Below are positions 30,544 through 40,898 of a stretch of DNA of 64,000 bases, piece by piece. The stretch's first letter is position 1. The number at the start of each line of letters is the position of its first letter. The stretch is taken from positions 342,051 through 406,050 of the forward strand of contig CAWDGB010000002.1 of assembly GCA_963801715.1 (NCBI GenBank), in the 5' to 3' direction. This stretch comes from CAVVJA01 sp963801715 (GTDB taxonomy: Bacteria; Actinomycetota; Actinomycetes; Mycobacteriales; Jatrophihabitantaceae). Made by a program: the position numbers and the translations under genes. A model generated the notes under the pieces. The model was not told the DNA's origin. It was given only the letters and a program-made list of their open reading frames with translations, and searched no databases.

Positions 30544-30891
30544 GTGCTGTCGGTATCACGGTCTCGCTTCGACGTGCTCGTCGACGATGCGCTCGACACG
30601 ATTCCGGAGCGACTGCTCGGGATGCTGGACAACGTGGTCGTGCAGACCGCAGACGAGGATCCCGACGATCCAATGCTGCTCGGCATCTACCGGGGCACCG
30701 CGCTCACCGAGCGGCTGTCGGATTACACGTTCGCGCTGCCCGACACGATCACGATCTACCGGCTGCCCATTCTGGCGCAGTGCGACGACGAGGCCGACGT
30801 CGCGCGCGAGGTTGCGATTACCGTGGTCCACGAGATCGGCCACCATTTCGGCATCGACGAGGAGCGGCTGCACGAACTCGGGTGGGGCTGA
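30544..30891 (+). CDS. Metallopeptidase-like zincin (HExxH) protein
   Basis: A 115-residue protein of the minimal zincin family (DUF1025/COG3824). The zinc motif is [10 protein letters not shown] near the C-terminus and the N-terminal half contains [12 protein letters not shown] and [13 protein letters not shown], all typical. A protease activity is assumed from the motif; substrates are unknown. GTG 30544 starts [17 protein letters not shown], matching family length. The same gene is divergent from serS in mycobacteria, which supports the placement. Confidence 0.88.
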   Translation: MLSVSRSRFDVLVDDALDTIPERLLGMLDNVVVQTADEDPDDPMLLGIYRGTALTERLSDYTFALPDTITIYRLPILAQCDDEADVAREVAITVVHEIGHHFGIDEERLHELGWG

Positions 30892-30959
30892 GTGCCGTGG
30901 CTCGCCGCCCCTGGCCGTCGAGTTGCCCGTCGACCCCTGCTCGTCGCCCCCGGCCGTCG

Positions 30960-31006
30960 TGATCTTGGACTTGATGCCGAATAGCGACGCTAACTCCAAG
31001 ATCATC
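30960..31006. repeat. Palindromic intergenic repeat, copy 2
   Basis: Arms GATCTTGGACTT (30961-30972) and AACTCCAAGATC (30992-31003) pair with one mismatch around a 19-base loop. The left arm is identical to that of the repeat at 12029-12076. It lies between the metallopeptidase and GroES-like genes and could also act as a hairpin at the end of the metallopeptidase transcript. Confidence 0.7.
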
Positions 31007-31064
31007 GCCGCCGGGCGTGGCGAGCGCGCAAGTGCGGACAGGCAGTCCCACTAGGCTGTACTTC

Positions 31065-31382
31065 GTGGGCGACCGGCTACCAATCAAGATGCTGCACGAC
31101 CGCGTGCTGGTCCGGATGTCCCGCGAGGAGGGTGAACGCCGCTCATCCGGGGGGATTCTCATTCCGGCGACCGCCCAGATATCCAAGCGGCTGATCTGGG
31201 CCGAGGTACTGGCGGTGGGCAACCACGTGCGCACCGTCGAAGTTGGCGACCACGTGCTGTTCAGCCCGGATGATCGCCACGAGGTGGAGATCTCCGGCGA
31301 GGATTACCTGCTCCTGCGCGAGCGGGACATCCACGCCGTGGCGGCCAAGCGCGTCGAGTCCAACACCGGCCTCTATCTCTGA
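31065..31382 (+). CDS. GroES-like co-chaperonin (Cpn10 family)
   Basis: A 105-residue Cpn10-fold protein: IKMLHDRVLVRMSREEGERRSSGGILIPATA carries the N-terminal beta strand and mobile-loop region, and EVLAVGNHVRTVEVGDHVLFSPDDRHEVEISGEDYLLLRERDIHAV the rest (shown by VGDHVLFSPDD). The mobile-loop and strand sequences diverge from canonical GroES, and no groEL is adjacent, so this is likely a paralogue rather than the main GroES. GTG 31065 is the best start. No CIRCE operator is visible upstream. Confidence 0.82.
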   Translation: MGDRLPIKMLHDRVLVRMSREEGERRSSGGILIPATAQISKRLIWAEVLAVGNHVRTVEVGDHVLFSPDDRHEVEISGEDYLLLRERDIHAVAAKRVESNTGLYL

Positions 31383-31428
31383 GTACGGTTCAGCCGCGCA
31401 GCCCTCAACCCAAGCCGGCGCCAACCGG

Positions 31429-32367
31429 TCAGCCGCCGTGGCCCGTCTCTCGAACCCGCGCCAGCCAGTCGCGGGAACCGACGAAGTCAGCGTCGGTTCG
31501 GCCCCGCGACACCGCGTCGAGTGCACCGTCGCGGCGGGGATAGGAACCGAGGTACCGGACGTCAGCACAGACCCGCTTCAGTGCGGCCAGCGCGTCCCCG
31601 ACCCGCTCCTCGGCGACGTGCCCCTCGCAGTCGATCGAGAAGCAGTACTGCCCGATGCGTTCCTTGGTCGGGCGCGACTCGATGCGGGTCAGGTTCACGC
31701 CGCGGGAAGCGAACTCGGTCAGGATCTCCAGTAGCGCGCCGGCGTGATCCGCCCGAAGGTAGGCGACGAGCGTGGTGCGGTCGTTCCCGGATGCTGGCGG
31801 CGGCGTGCCGGCACGCGTGAGCAGCACGAACCGAGTGACTGCCCCTCGGTGGTCAGCGATGTCGTGGGCCAACGTGACGAGCTCATAGAGCTCGCCGGCA
31901 GCCGGCGGCGCGATCGCGGCGTCGCATACGCCGGCCGCGGCGGCTTGCGCTCCGGCCGCGGTAGAGGAGACGAGCGACACCTCGACGGTGGGCAATGTCT
32001 CGTGCAGGAACCGCCTGACTTGCGCCTCGGCGTGCGGGTGAGTCGCGAGGGTTTGCACGTCGGCGAGCGCGGTCCCTGGCTTGGCGAGCAGATCGAAGAC
32101 CACCGGCAGGTAGGTCTCCTCGGCGATGACCAGTGGCGCACCGCCCGCGAGTTCGTCCAGCGTGGCCGGAACCGCACCCTCGACCGAGTTCTCCATGGGA
32201 ACCAATGCGCCGTCGACCTTGCCGACGCGCACGGCCTCGACGGCCAACGTCACTGTGGTACATGGGAGCAGGTCAGCCCCTGCGGCGACCGGGAGCGTGC
32301 GCAACGCGGCGTGCGCGAACGTGCCGGCCGGGCCGAGAAATGCCAGCCGTAGCCGGGCACGCGTCAC
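31429..32367 (-). CDS. pheA: Prephenate dehydratase
   Basis: A 312-residue monofunctional enzyme converting prephenate to phenylpyruvate in phenylalanine synthesis. The catalytic region shows LAFLGPAGTFAHAAL, GKVDGALVPMENSVEGAVP and the TRF motif in GAVTRFVLLTR; the C-terminal ACT domain (GALLEILTEFASRGVNLTRIESRP) binds phenylalanine for feedback control. GTG 32367 gives the usual N-terminus. The gene order serS, metallopeptidase, pheA agrees with mycobacteria. Confidence 0.95.
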   Translation of the reverse strand: MTRARLRLAFLGPAGTFAHAALRTLPVAAGADLLPCTTVTLAVEAVRVGKVDGALVPMENSVEGAVPATLDELAGGAPLVIAEETYLPVVFDLLAKPGTALADVQTLATHPHAEAQVRRFLHETLPTVEVSLVSSTAAGAQAAAAGVCDAAIAPPAAGELYELVTLAHDIADHRGAVTRFVLLTRAGTPPPASGNDRTTLVAYLRADHAGALLEILTEFASRGVNLTRIESRPTKERIGQYCFSIDCEGHVAEERVGDALAALKRVCADVRYLGSYPRRDGALDAVSRGRTDADFVGSRDWLARVRETGHGG

Positions 32368-32448
32368 GGGATGTGAGCCTAGTGTCCGTCGACGAAGTTC
32401 TTTACGGGACACGGCCAGTGCCGCGACCGGGAAGCTCGTTAATGTCGA

Positions 32449-33052
32449 CTGATCGACTTCCTTACTGCGTTCGGGCTCGCGTTCGGCGTCGTCCTGCTCG
32501 TGGAGCTGCCCGATAAGACCCTCGTGGCCACGCTCGTGCTCGCCACCCGTTATCGCCACCGACCGGTGCTCATCGGGGTTGCCGCCGCCTTCGCGGTGCA
32601 GTGCGTGATCGCGGCGATCGCCGGGCGCTTGCTGTACCTCCTTCCGGAGCGGGGCGTCGAGGCGGCGGTCGCGGTGTTGTTCGCGATCGGGGCGATCCTG
32701 CTCATCCGGGAGTCGCTCACCGAGCCGGAGCATGCGGAATTCGAGGAGATGACTGCCGCCCGGTCGGCCACACCGGCCTGGCCAGTCGCGCTCACCTCGT
32801 TCGGCGTGCTCTTCGCCGCGGAATGGGGCGACGCGAGCCAGATCGCCACCGCGGGTCTGGTGGCCCGACAGGGCGAGGCGGTCGCGGTGGCCCTAGGGGC
32901 CTGGACCGCGCTGGTGTCGGTCGCCGTGATCGCGGTCGGCGCGGGCAAACTCCTGGTTCGGCCCGTGCCGGTTCGCATCGTGCACCGGGTGACTGGCGGG
33001 CCTGTTCGCGGTGCTTGCCCTGCTCGCGGCCATTAATGCAATCACCGGCTGA
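32449..33052 (+). pseudogene. GDT1/TMEM165-like cation transporter, frame disrupted
   Basis: The gene encodes a six-span membrane protein of the UPF0016/GDT1 family (Mn/Ca transport). Both repeat motifs are present: VELPDKTLVATLVLATR and AAEWGDASQIATAGLVAR. Two defects are seen. At the 5' end the family region begins before GTG 32500, but no ATG, GTG or TTG follows the in-frame stop at 32440; CTG 32449 or a frameshift from ATG 32442 are the options. At the 3' end the frame leaves the family after VTG near 33000; dropping one C restores GLFAVLALLAAINAITG and a TGA at 33050. A single-base error at each end is likely. Confidence 0.75.
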
Positions 33053-33178
33053 TCTACTGCATATTTGTACACCGATTGCCGCGTTACGCTCGTCATACTG
33101 CGCACCATGTGTGGCTTAGAGACGCACAGTTGCGTATCAGGTTGGACCAGCGCACGGTGGCCGGTAACGGCCGCGTAG

Positions 33179-34390
<1,212 letters not shown>

Positions 34391-34403
34391 GAGGCTGACC
34401 GAC

Positions 34404-35462
34404 ATGGCCGTCCGGCTGCGCGAGGCGTTGGCGACGCTGCCCGGGTACGTCGGGGGGCGCACGGTGCCGAACGCGATCAAGCTCGCGAGTAACGAGACGC
34501 CCTACCCTGCCCTGCCGCACGTGGTCGCTCGGCTGACCGACTCACTGCGAGCGGCCAACCGTTATCCCGACCCGACCTCCGCCAAACTGACCGCGGCGCT
34601 CGCCGAGCGCTACGACCTGCCGGTCACGCAGGTCGTCGTGGGCTGTGGATCCGTCTCGCTGTGCCAGCAGCTTGTCCAGATCAGCACCCAGGTCGGCGAC
34701 GAGGTGGTCTACGGGTGGCGGGCATTCGAGGCGTATCCGGTGGTGGCGGCGATTGCCGGGGCGGTGCACGTCCGGGTGCCGCTGCGCGACGAGGTGCACG
34801 ACCTCCCGGCGATGGCTGACGCGGTAACCGACGCCACTCGGCTGGTTTTCGTGTGCAACCCCAACAACCCGACCGGCACGGCCGTCCGGGGGGCCGACCT
34901 GAAGGCGTTCCTCGCTGCGGTGCCGGAGCACGTGCTCGTCGTTGTCGACGAGGCCTACCACGAGTTCGTGACCGATCCCGATGTCCCGGACGGTCGGACG
35001 CTTCTCGACGATCATCCCAATCTGGTGGTGTTGCGTACGTTCTCCAAGGCGTACGGGCTCGCGGGGCTGCGGGTGGGTTACGCCTTGGCGGGAGACCAGG
35101 CGGTGGCCGCTGCCCTGAAGCAGGTGCAGGTGCCGTTCGCCGTCAGCCGGGTCGCCCAGGATGCCGCGCTTGCGTGCCTGGATCCGGAAGCGGAGAAGGA
35201 GCTGTTCACGCGGGTCGACACGGTTCTCGCCGAGCGGGCCCGGGTCGAGAACGCGCTACGCGGCATGGGGTACGCCGTCCCGCCGACCCAGGCAAACTTC
35301 GTTTGGCTTGCCCTGGGTGAGCACACTGCCGACTGGGCCACGGGATGCGCGGAACAGCAGGTCATCGTCCGGCCGTTCGCCGGTGAGGGTGTTCGGGTGA
35401 CAATCGGGGCACCCGACGAGAACGACCAGTTCCTGGCTGCCGCTCGCGCTCTAGCCGGATGA
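34404..35462 (+). CDS. HisC2-like aminotransferase (aromatic amino acid or histidinol-phosphate)
   Basis: A 352-residue class I/II PLP aminotransferase. Landmarks are [30 protein letters not shown] and [15 protein letters not shown] with the Schiff-base Lys near residue 218. The family includes HisC and the actinobacterial phenylalanine aminotransferase Pat. Its place between hpd and hutI favours aromatic aminotransfer, giving 4-hydroxyphenylpyruvate for Hpd; a role in histidine metabolism is the alternative. ATG 34404 lies 14 bases after the hpd stop. Its TGA overlaps the hutI ATG. Confidence 0.88.
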   Translation: MAVRLREALATLPGYVGGRTVPNAIKLASNETPYPALPHVVARLTDSLRAANRYPDPTSAKLTAALAERYDLPVTQVVVGCGSVSLCQQLVQISTQVGDEVVYGWRAFEAYPVVAAIAGAVHVRVPLRDEVHDLPAMADAVTDATRLVFVCNPNNPTGTAVRGADLKAFLAAVPEHVLVVVDEAYHEFVTDPDVPDGRTLLDDHPNLVVLRTFSKAYGLAGLRVGYALAGDQAVAAALKQVQVPFAVSRVAQDAALACLDPEAEKELFTRVDTVLAERARVENALRGMGYAVPPTQANFVWLALGEHTADWATGCAEQQVIVRPFAGEGVRVTIGAPDENDQFLAAARALAG

Positions 35463-36604
35463 GCGTTCTGCTCACCAACATCGGGCTGCTAGCTACGCAG
35501 GACCCGGAGCTCGGTGAGCTGACCGATGCCGCGATCGTGCTGTCCGACGACCGGATTGCGTGGGTCGGACCGTCGGCCGGGGCGCCGGCAACCGATGAGC
35601 TAACTGATCTCGACGGTCGGGCGGTGCTGCCCGGCTTCGTTGACTCCCATGCCCATTTGGTGTTCGCCGGCGACCGGGCGGGCGAGTTTGCCGCGCGGAT
35701 GGTCGGGACCCGCTACGCCGCCGGCGGCATCCAGACGACGGTGGCCGCTACCCGGAGGGCGTCGGACGATGTTCTGCGGGCCAACCTGGCCCGGCTGGCG
35801 CGCGAGCTTCTCGTCGCGGGCGTCACGACTTTCGAGTGCAAGTCTGGATACGGACTTGATGTGCCGGAGGAGCAACGCTCCCTGCGGCTCGCCCGGGAGT
35901 TCACGACTGAAACCACGTTCCTCGGGGCGCACGTCGTGCCGCCGCAGGTCCCTCGGGAGGACTACCTCGCGAGCGTCTGCGGACCGATGCTCGCGGCCTG
36001 CGCTCCGCACGCGCGGTGGGTCGACGCGTTCTGCGAAGACGGAGCGTTCAGCGTCGATGAGTGCCGCCTCGTGTTGCGGGCCGGACTCGCAGCGGGGTTG
36101 GGCGCCCGGCTGCACGCCAACCAGCTTGGGCCAGGCCCGGGCGTACGGCTGGCGGTTGAGCTCGGCGCGGCAAGCGCCGACCATTGCACGCATCTGACCC
36201 CGGCTGACGTGGACGATCTGGCTGCCGGGTCGACGGTGGCCACGTTGCTGCCCCTGGTCGAGTTCTCCACTCGGTCGCCGTACCCCGACGCCCGTGCGCT
36301 CCTGGACGCCGGTGCCACGGTCGCGATAGCCACCGACTGCAATCCCGGCTCGGCCTATTCGACGTCGATGCCGCTTGCCATCGCGCTGGCTGTGCGCGAG
36401 ATGCACATGACGCCGCGCGAGGCCGTCCACGCGGCGACGGCGGGCGGTGCGGCCGCACTTCGACGCGATGACATCGGACGGATCGCGGTTGGACAACGCG
36501 CCGACCTGATCGCGCTCGAAGCGCCGTCCTACATACATCTGGCCTACCGCCCGGGAGTCCCGCTCATAGCCCAGGTCTGGCAGTCCAGCAGGCGGGCCGT
36601 CTGA
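35459..36604 (+). CDS. hutI: Imidazolonepropionase
   Basis: A 381-residue amidohydrolase that opens the imidazolone ring to N-formimino-glutamate in histidine degradation. The metal-binding HAH is in [19 protein letters not shown], followed by the family mark [14 protein letters not shown], the His of LHANQLG and ATDCNPGS near the C-terminus. It is coupled to the aminotransferase by an ATGA overlap. It is separated from hutU and hutH by 10 kb and lies on the other strand, so the hut pathway is split. Confidence 0.95.
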   Translation: MSVLLTNIGLLATQDPELGELTDAAIVLSDDRIAWVGPSAGAPATDELTDLDGRAVLPGFVDSHAHLVFAGDRAGEFAARMVGTRYAAGGIQTTVAATRRASDDVLRANLARLARELLVAGVTTFECKSGYGLDVPEEQRSLRLAREFTTETTFLGAHVVPPQVPREDYLASVCGPMLAACAPHARWVDAFCEDGAFSVDECRLVLRAGLAAGLGARLHANQLGPGPGVRLAVELGAASADHCTHLTPADVDDLAAGSTVATLLPLVEFSTRSPYPDARALLDAGATVAIATDCNPGSAYSTSMPLAIALAVREMHMTPREAVHAATAGGAAALRRDDIGRIAVGQRADLIALEAPSYIHLAYRPGVPLIAQVWQSSRRAV

Positions 36605-36663
36605 CCTGAACGGGCTGCGGCATAGCCCGGCCACCATCTGAAGCCCCAGAGGAGCGTCGTTCC

Positions 36664-37317
36664 TCAGACGTCAGCGAATGCGGTCGAACGGAGCGCATCC
36701 ACCCCGTCGGACAACTGGGCCACGCGCTCGTTGTCGACAGTGCCACCGCAGCGGACCAGCCAGTTGGCAACCATCCGATGACCGCCGTGAGTGAGCACGG
36801 ACTCGGGATGGAACTGCACGCCGTCGATCGGCAGCATTCGGTGCCGCAGCGCCATGACGACACCGGACCGAGACCGGCCGGTCACGATGATCTCTTCGGG
36901 CAGGGCCGACTCGTCGACGGCCAGCGAGTGGTAGCGCGTTGCGGTGAACGGCGACGGCAGCCCCGCGAGAACGCCCGTGCCGTCGTGCAGAATCTCGCTC
37001 GTCTTGCCGTGCAGCAGCTCGGGTGCGCGAATGATCGGCGCGCCGAACACCGCACCAATCGCCTGGTGCCCGAGGCACACGCCGAACAGCGGAAGGCCAG
37101 TCGTCGCACACGCGGTGACCAGCGGCATGCTCTGGCCGGCCTGCTGGGGGGTACCGGGTCCGGGTGAGATAAGCACGCCGTCGACGTCCAGCTCGGCAAG
37201 ATCCGCGGGTGACACCGCGTCATTGCGGCGAACGATCACATCGGCCCCCAGTTGGGCCAGGTACTGAACCAGGTTGTAGACGAAGCTGTCGTAGTTGTCG
37301 ACGACGAGGATCCTCAT
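36664..37317 (-). CDS. pabA: Glutamine amidotransferase, anthranilate/4-amino-4-deoxychorismate synthase component II
   Basis: A 217-residue class I glutamine amidotransferase. The triad is visible: Cys in FGVCLGHQAIG (near residue 79) and His-Glu in VQFHPESVLTHGG. It provides ammonia for TrpE or PabB. In mycobacteria the orthologue at this locus is called trpG. ATG 37317 has AGGTGG just upstream and gives the usual MRILVVDNYDSF; GTG 37347, which overlaps the previous stop as GTGA, would add ten residues. The kinase genes pknB/pknA that follow it in mycobacteria are absent here. Confidence 0.93.
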   Translation of the reverse strand: MRILVVDNYDSFVYNLVQYLAQLGADVIVRRNDAVSPADLAELDVDGVLISPGPGTPQQAGQSMPLVTACATTGLPLFGVCLGHQAIGAVFGAPIIRAPELLHGKTSEILHDGTGVLAGLPSPFTATRYHSLAVDESALPEEIIVTGRSRSGVVMALRHRMLPIDGVQFHPESVLTHGGHRMVANWLVRCGGTVDNERVAQLSDGVDALRSTAFADV

Positions 37318-37343
37318 CCCACCTGCCCGCGACGCACGCTCGT

Positions 37344-37505
37344 TCACGGCCCGTCCACGGTGACGTTGCCGAAGGGCAAATGCGGCTCGAGCCAGGGGAA
37401 TATCACGAATAGCAGCAGGGCGGACACGGCCATGACGAGTACCAACGTCTGTAGCAGCTTCCAGACCATTCGCCCGGGCAGATGACGCCAGATCCAGGTG
37501 TACAC
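37344..37505 (-). CDS. 53-aa conserved membrane protein between sortase and pabA
   Basis: GTG 37505 to TGA 37344 encodes a short basic, Trp-rich start (YTWIWRHLPGRMVWKLL), one membrane helix (TLVLVMAVSALLLFVIFPWL) and a tail EPHLPFGNVTVDG. Small proteins of this form are found at the same spot in other actinobacteria. It starts 3 bases after the sortase stop and its TGA lies at the alternative pabA GTG start, so it is part of the DUF881-sortase-pabA operon. Function unknown. Confidence 0.7.
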   Translation of the reverse strand: MYTWIWRHLPGRMVWKLLQTLVLVMAVSALLLFVIFPWLEPHLPFGNVTVDGP

Positions 37506-37508
37506 GGC

Positions 37509-38355
37509 TCAGATCGTCCCTCCCACCAGCTCCTTGGGCAGCTGGTTTCCGTTACGAACGACGGCACGGGAGAGCGCCGCGTGCACGATCATTCGCTGAT
37601 TCGCGGTGAACTTGGGATGGCAGGTAGTCATCGTCATCAGCGACTCGGTCGGTCTCGCACCGGGACGACCCGGCACCGGATCGATCACCGCGACGTCGCT
37701 TGGCGCCTACGATCTGCCGACCGGGAACCCCGTCAACGCCCGCGACCGCGGGATCGCCGGTCGCCACGTCCCCCAACACCCGGTACACGAACCAGGTGGA
37801 CTTGGTCTCAACCACCACGGCGTCTCCAGCGCGAAGCTGATCGAGGTTCAGGAACGGCTCGCCCTTACCGACCCGGTGCCCAGCCACCGCGAAGTTGCCC
37901 ACCTGCCCCGGTAGCTGAGTCGTTGGATAATGGCCCGGGCCCTCCTCGAGGGAGGCGCCGTCGACGCCTTGCACGATCGTGAACCGATAGTCGGATCCGA
38001 GGCGTGGCACATAGAGGTTGGCGATGCCCTGCCCAGCCGGGATCGTCGACTGCGTGGAGCCTGGCAGGTTCAACCTGCCCACAAGTGGATCGTCTCCCTG
38101 GGCCCACTGCTGTTCGAGAACGGTGTGCACGCGGACCTGCTTCTGATGGGCGAAGATGTTCGTCACCCACAGCTCGTAAACGACGAAGAGCAGCACGATG
38201 ACACCAGCGGTGATCAGGGCCTGGCCGACGCCGCGCATCACGAACCGGATCCGGTCGCTGCCGTGCGCAACGCGGTGGCGCCCGGGCATGGTCAGGGTGC
38301 TGGCAGCGTGACCATCGTCAGCGGCTCCCCCGGGCCGCGTCTCGGTCATCGTCAT
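37509..38355 (-). pseudogene. Class E sortase, interrupted by a frameshift
   Basis: The gene encodes a class E sortase of about 281 residues: cytoplasmic tail, membrane anchor (ALITAGVIVLLFVVYELWV), then the sortase barrel with the catalytic His in AVAGHRVGKGEPF. The frame leaves the family near 37700; in the next frame the sequence resumes with VAVIDPVPGRPG and the catalytic Cys motif TMTTCHPKFTANQRM. Removing one A from an AA pair gives GASDVAVI, the expected sequence. Class E sortases anchor proteins with LAXTG-type signals to peptidoglycan. ATG 38355 overlaps the DUF881 stop (ATGA). Confidence 0.85.
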
Positions 38356-39092
38356 CCAGCCTTCGCGTAGTCCAGCGCCAACGGGCCATCGTAGGCCGGC
38401 AGATCCAGGCGCTGCTGGGATTCGACCGTGTACCCCAGTCCGTAGTACGAGGCGGCCTGGCGGTACAGCGTCACGCCGGGCGAACGATCCAGCTCCTTGG
38501 ACATCGCGTCGGCCAGACCGATTGCCTCGATCTGGTACGGCGGCGAGTAGACCCGGCCGTTGAGCAGCAGGGTGTTCCCGACGCACCGCACCGCGCTGGT
38601 GGCAATGAGCCGCTGCCCCGCGACGCTGACCGCGTCGGCGCCCCCCGCCCACAGCGCGTTGACGACCGCCTGTAGATCCGATTGGTGTACGACGAGCTGG
38701 TTCGGGTCAACCGACGGATCGTCCGGGACCGTGGGCGCGTCGTCCAGCACGACGAGGATGCCCGGCCCGGATACCGCCTCGCGTCCGGCCGCGACGAGCA
38801 GGGGCGCCTCCTCGGTCTTCAGCCGGCCGACCTGGGTGTCGTCCGCCGCCGCGGCATCGGTCGCAGCCTTCGCCTCGGCCTGCAGCTGGCGCAATGTCGC
38901 GGACTCGGTATCGACCTGACGTTCGGCGTTCCGAACCAGATCGGCGAGATCGGCCGTCGCAGGTGACCGCAGCTCGTGGCCCTGCGCCACTTCGTGGCTG
39001 GTGGCGAACAACAGACCCGCGACGAGGCACACGATCGGCACGATGACCCGCCATACGCCGGTGGGGGTCAGCGCTGCTCGCCACCCCTTCAT
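38352..39092 (-). CDS. DUF881 membrane protein
   Basis: A 246-residue protein with one N-terminal membrane helix (VWRVIVPIVCLVAGLLFATS), a coiled-coil stretch of about 60 residues (VRNAERQVDTESATLRQLQ) and the extracytoplasmic DUF881 domain (GPGILVVLDDAP, then VVNALWAGGADAVSVAGQRL). It corresponds in place and domain to Rv0012 of M. tuberculosis. A role in division or cell-wall assembly is suggested only by its neighbours crgA and sortase. ATG 39092 follows GAGGGAG. Confidence 0.88.
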   Translation of the reverse strand: MKGWRAALTPTGVWRVIVPIVCLVAGLLFATSHEVAQGHELRSPATADLADLVRNAERQVDTESATLRQLQAEAKAATDAAAADDTQVGRLKTEEAPLLVAAGREAVSGPGILVVLDDAPTVPDDPSVDPNQLVVHQSDLQAVVNALWAGGADAVSVAGQRLIATSAVRCVGNTLLLNGRVYSPPYQIEAIGLADAMSKELDRSPGVTLYRQAASYYGLGYTVESQQRLDLPAYDGPLALDYAKAG

Positions 39093-39200
39093 CGGACGCG
39101 CTCCCTCGTCGCCGTGCCCGGCCACATATCCCGGCGGTATCGTGTGTGATTGTCCGTCGGCTGTTCACGCTAGCCGCACATGAGCGTGGTAGGAGAATCC

Positions 39201-39464
39201 GTGCCCAAGTCGAAGGTGCGCAAGAAGACCGAGCCGACACTGCGCACGAGCACGCTCGCGCCCAGCGGGCACGCCGTACGACCTTCGCCGCGCTGGTACC
39301 CGATCGTGATGGCCGCCATCCTGCTCGTCGGCTTGGCCTGGATCGTCGTCTACTACTTGGCCGGCAGCTCAGTGCCGGTCATGCAGGATCTCGGCGCGTG
39401 GAATTTTGCCGTCGGTTTCGGCTTCATGATCATCGGCCTCGGGATGGCTGTGCGCTGGCATTGA
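39201..39464 (+). CDS. crgA: Cell division protein CrgA
   Basis: An 87-residue protein starting PKSKVRKK, the diagnostic CrgA N-terminus, with two membrane helices (YPIVMAAILLVGLAWIVVYY and NFAVGFGFMIIGLGMAVRW) joined by a short loop. CrgA is a divisome protein of actinobacteria that binds FtsZ, FtsI and, in mycobacteria, CwsA. GTG 39201 has AGGAGA 8 bases upstream, preferable to ATG 39180. It is divergent from DUF881. Confidence 0.95.
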   Translation: MPKSKVRKKTEPTLRTSTLAPSGHAVRPSPRWYPIVMAAILLVGLAWIVVYYLAGSSVPVMQDLGAWNFAVGFGFMIIGLGMAVRWH

Positions 39465-39508
39465 GCGGCACGACGTCCGGCTACTCGGATTACAGCTTTG
39501 TAGTTCCA

Positions 39509-39522
39509 TCCCCAGCTGGGGA
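39509..39522. promoter_or_regulatory. Perfect 14-bp palindrome between crgA and the PH-domain gene
   Basis: TCCCCAGCTGGGGA is a perfect palindrome 45 bases after the crgA stop and seven bases before a DnaA-box match. It could be a protein-binding site. It has no loop and no T-run, so it is a poor terminator. Confidence 0.4.
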
Positions 39523-39528
39523 CAGGAT

Positions 39529-39537
39529 TGTGGATAA
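39529..39537 (-). promoter_or_regulatory. Exact DnaA-box sequence
   Basis: TGTGGATAA (plus strand) is the complement of the consensus DnaA box TTATCCACA. I saw no other exact copy in the window. It lies in the crgA-PH gap, just before GTG 39541. The locus is origin-proximal in relatives, so a DnaA-binding site is plausible, but a single nine-base match can occur by chance. Confidence 0.4.
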
Positions 39538-39540
39538 CCG

Positions 39541-39948
39541 GTGACGGCCCACCAGTTCGGGCCGAATCGGGCGCTCGCGATCCTGTGGCTGGCGCTCACC
39601 CTCGTGGCCGCCGGCGCCGCGATCGCCACGACCGATCCCGCCGGTCGACTGCTTGCTGGTGGCGCCGCCGTCGTGCTTGCCGCATACGGAATCGTGGGTC
39701 TGGTGTTCTGGCCGCGGTTGTCCGTCGGCCCGGACGGACTCCGGGTGCACACGCCGGCGCGGCGGGCCGCGTACGCCTGGTCGGAGGTGGACACGGTGCG
39801 CCTGGACGAGCGGCGACGCTTCGGACTCTCGACCGGAACGCTCGAGATCGACGCCCGCGGCGATCTCGTTGTGCTGAGCCGATGGGCGCTCGGTGCGGAT
39901 CCGCGTGACGTCCTGGCGGTGGTGCAGTCGTACGCGCCGCCGACGTGA
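39541..39948 (+). CDS. PH-domain membrane protein (Rv0010c-like)
   Basis: A 135-residue protein with two N-terminal membrane helices (RALAILWLALTLVAAGAAIA and GAAVVLAAYGIVGLVFW) and a C-terminal bacterial PH-like domain (GLRVHTPARRAAYAWSEVDTV). It corresponds in position and layout to Rv0010c beside crgA in mycobacteria. Function unknown. GTG 39541 is the only suitable start; the DnaA-box match overlaps its leader. Confidence 0.82.
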   Translation: MTAHQFGPNRALAILWLALTLVAAGAAIATTDPAGRLLAGGAAVVLAAYGIVGLVFWPRLSVGPDGLRVHTPARRAAYAWSEVDTVRLDERRRFGLSTGTLEIDARGDLVVLSRWALGADPRDVLAVVQSYAPPT

Positions 39949-39958
39949 CACCAGATCG

Positions 39959-40876
39959 TCAAAAGGTGAGCGTTTCCCCGATCACCGCGACAAGGAGCAC
40001 GACGGCGATGCCGGACAAGCCGGCCACTTGGACGCGGGTCGGTAGCGACCGGCGCTTTCGTGGATTGCCTGCGATAGACAACGCGGCGAGTCCACCACAT
40101 ACGAAGCCGCCCACGTGGCCCAGCCGGGACACGTCGGGCACCGAGAAGGTGACGACCAGGTTCAGCACGATCGTGGCGACCAACCACTGCGGATCCAGGT
40201 TCAGCTCCCGGACGAATACGAGGGCAGCGGCGAACAGCGCGAAGATCGCCCCGGAGGCGCCGACGACCGGACCGAAACGGGCCCCGAACAGATAGATCGC
40301 CACGGACCCACCGAGCGCTCCGAGCAGGTACACCGACAGGTAACGCCACCAGCCGAGGAGCCGCTCCAAGTACGGTCCGATGATGATCAGCGCGAGCATG
40401 TTCGTCACGATGTGCAGCACGTTCGCGTGCAGGAAGGTGGCCGTCAGGAGCCGGTAGTACTGACCGCTGGTACCGACGGCTGCCGGGAGCATCTGCCATT
40501 GCTCGAACAGTGCAGACCGCGACGGCCGATTGAATCCATAGACGGACTGGACGGCGGTGATCACGTAGACGGCCACGTTCAGCGCCACGAGGACGCCGGT
40601 GACGTACGGGCGGTTACCGCGCCGCACTGCGCCCACCGATGTTCGAAGCGGCCGCTGGGTGGCGCGGCCGAGCTTCACGTCGTCCGGACATTGGAACCCA
40701 ACCGCCGCGGGACGCATGCAGTCACTGCAGATCGGGCGATTGCACCGCACGCACCGAATCAGGGTCTCGCGCATCGGATGCCGATAGCAGAACGCCGGGG
40801 GATGCACCGGCGGGACGCCCCCGCTGGCGTCCGGATGTCCACTCCCGGGTGCGGCAGCCATCTCTCGGTTGGACAC
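39959..40876 (-). CDS. Rhomboid family intramembrane serine protease
   Basis: A 305-residue protein. The first 65 residues form a Cys/His zinc-binding segment (CYRHPMRETLIRCVRC, then CSDCMRPAAVGFQCP). Six membrane helices follow, with the catalytic Ser in GPVVGASGAIFAL (near 210) and the His in RLGHVGGFVCGG (near 258). It cleaves membrane proteins within the bilayer; substrates are unknown. GTG 40876 is used; ATG 40861 would remove five residues. It lies in the ppiA-crgA neighbourhood, as in other actinobacteria. Confidence 0.92.
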   Translation of the reverse strand: MSNREMAAAPGSGHPDASGGVPPVHPPAFCYRHPMRETLIRCVRCNRPICSDCMRPAAVGFQCPDDVKLGRATQRPLRTSVGAVRRGNRPYVTGVLVALNVAVYVITAVQSVYGFNRPSRSALFEQWQMLPAAVGTSGQYYRLLTATFLHANVLHIVTNMLALIIIGPYLERLLGWWRYLSVYLLGALGGSVAIYLFGARFGPVVGASGAIFALFAAALVFVRELNLDPQWLVATIVLNLVVTFSVPDVSRLGHVGGFVCGGLAALSIAGNPRKRRSLPTRVQVAGLSGIAVVLLVAVIGETLTF

Positions 40877-40898
40877 TCCGCTCGAGTCGTTTGCCGGC

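Noticed and set aside
31000..31064. CIRCE operator upstream of the GroES-like gene
   Set aside because: No TTAGCACTC/GAGTGCTAA inverted repeat is present.
39180..39200. crgA start at ATG 39180
   Set aside because: AGGAGA precedes GTG 39201, which gives the standard PKSKVRKK N-terminus.
39465..39540. Replication origin
   Set aside because: Only one exact DnaA box and no AT-rich unwinding region; dnaA and dnaN are absent.
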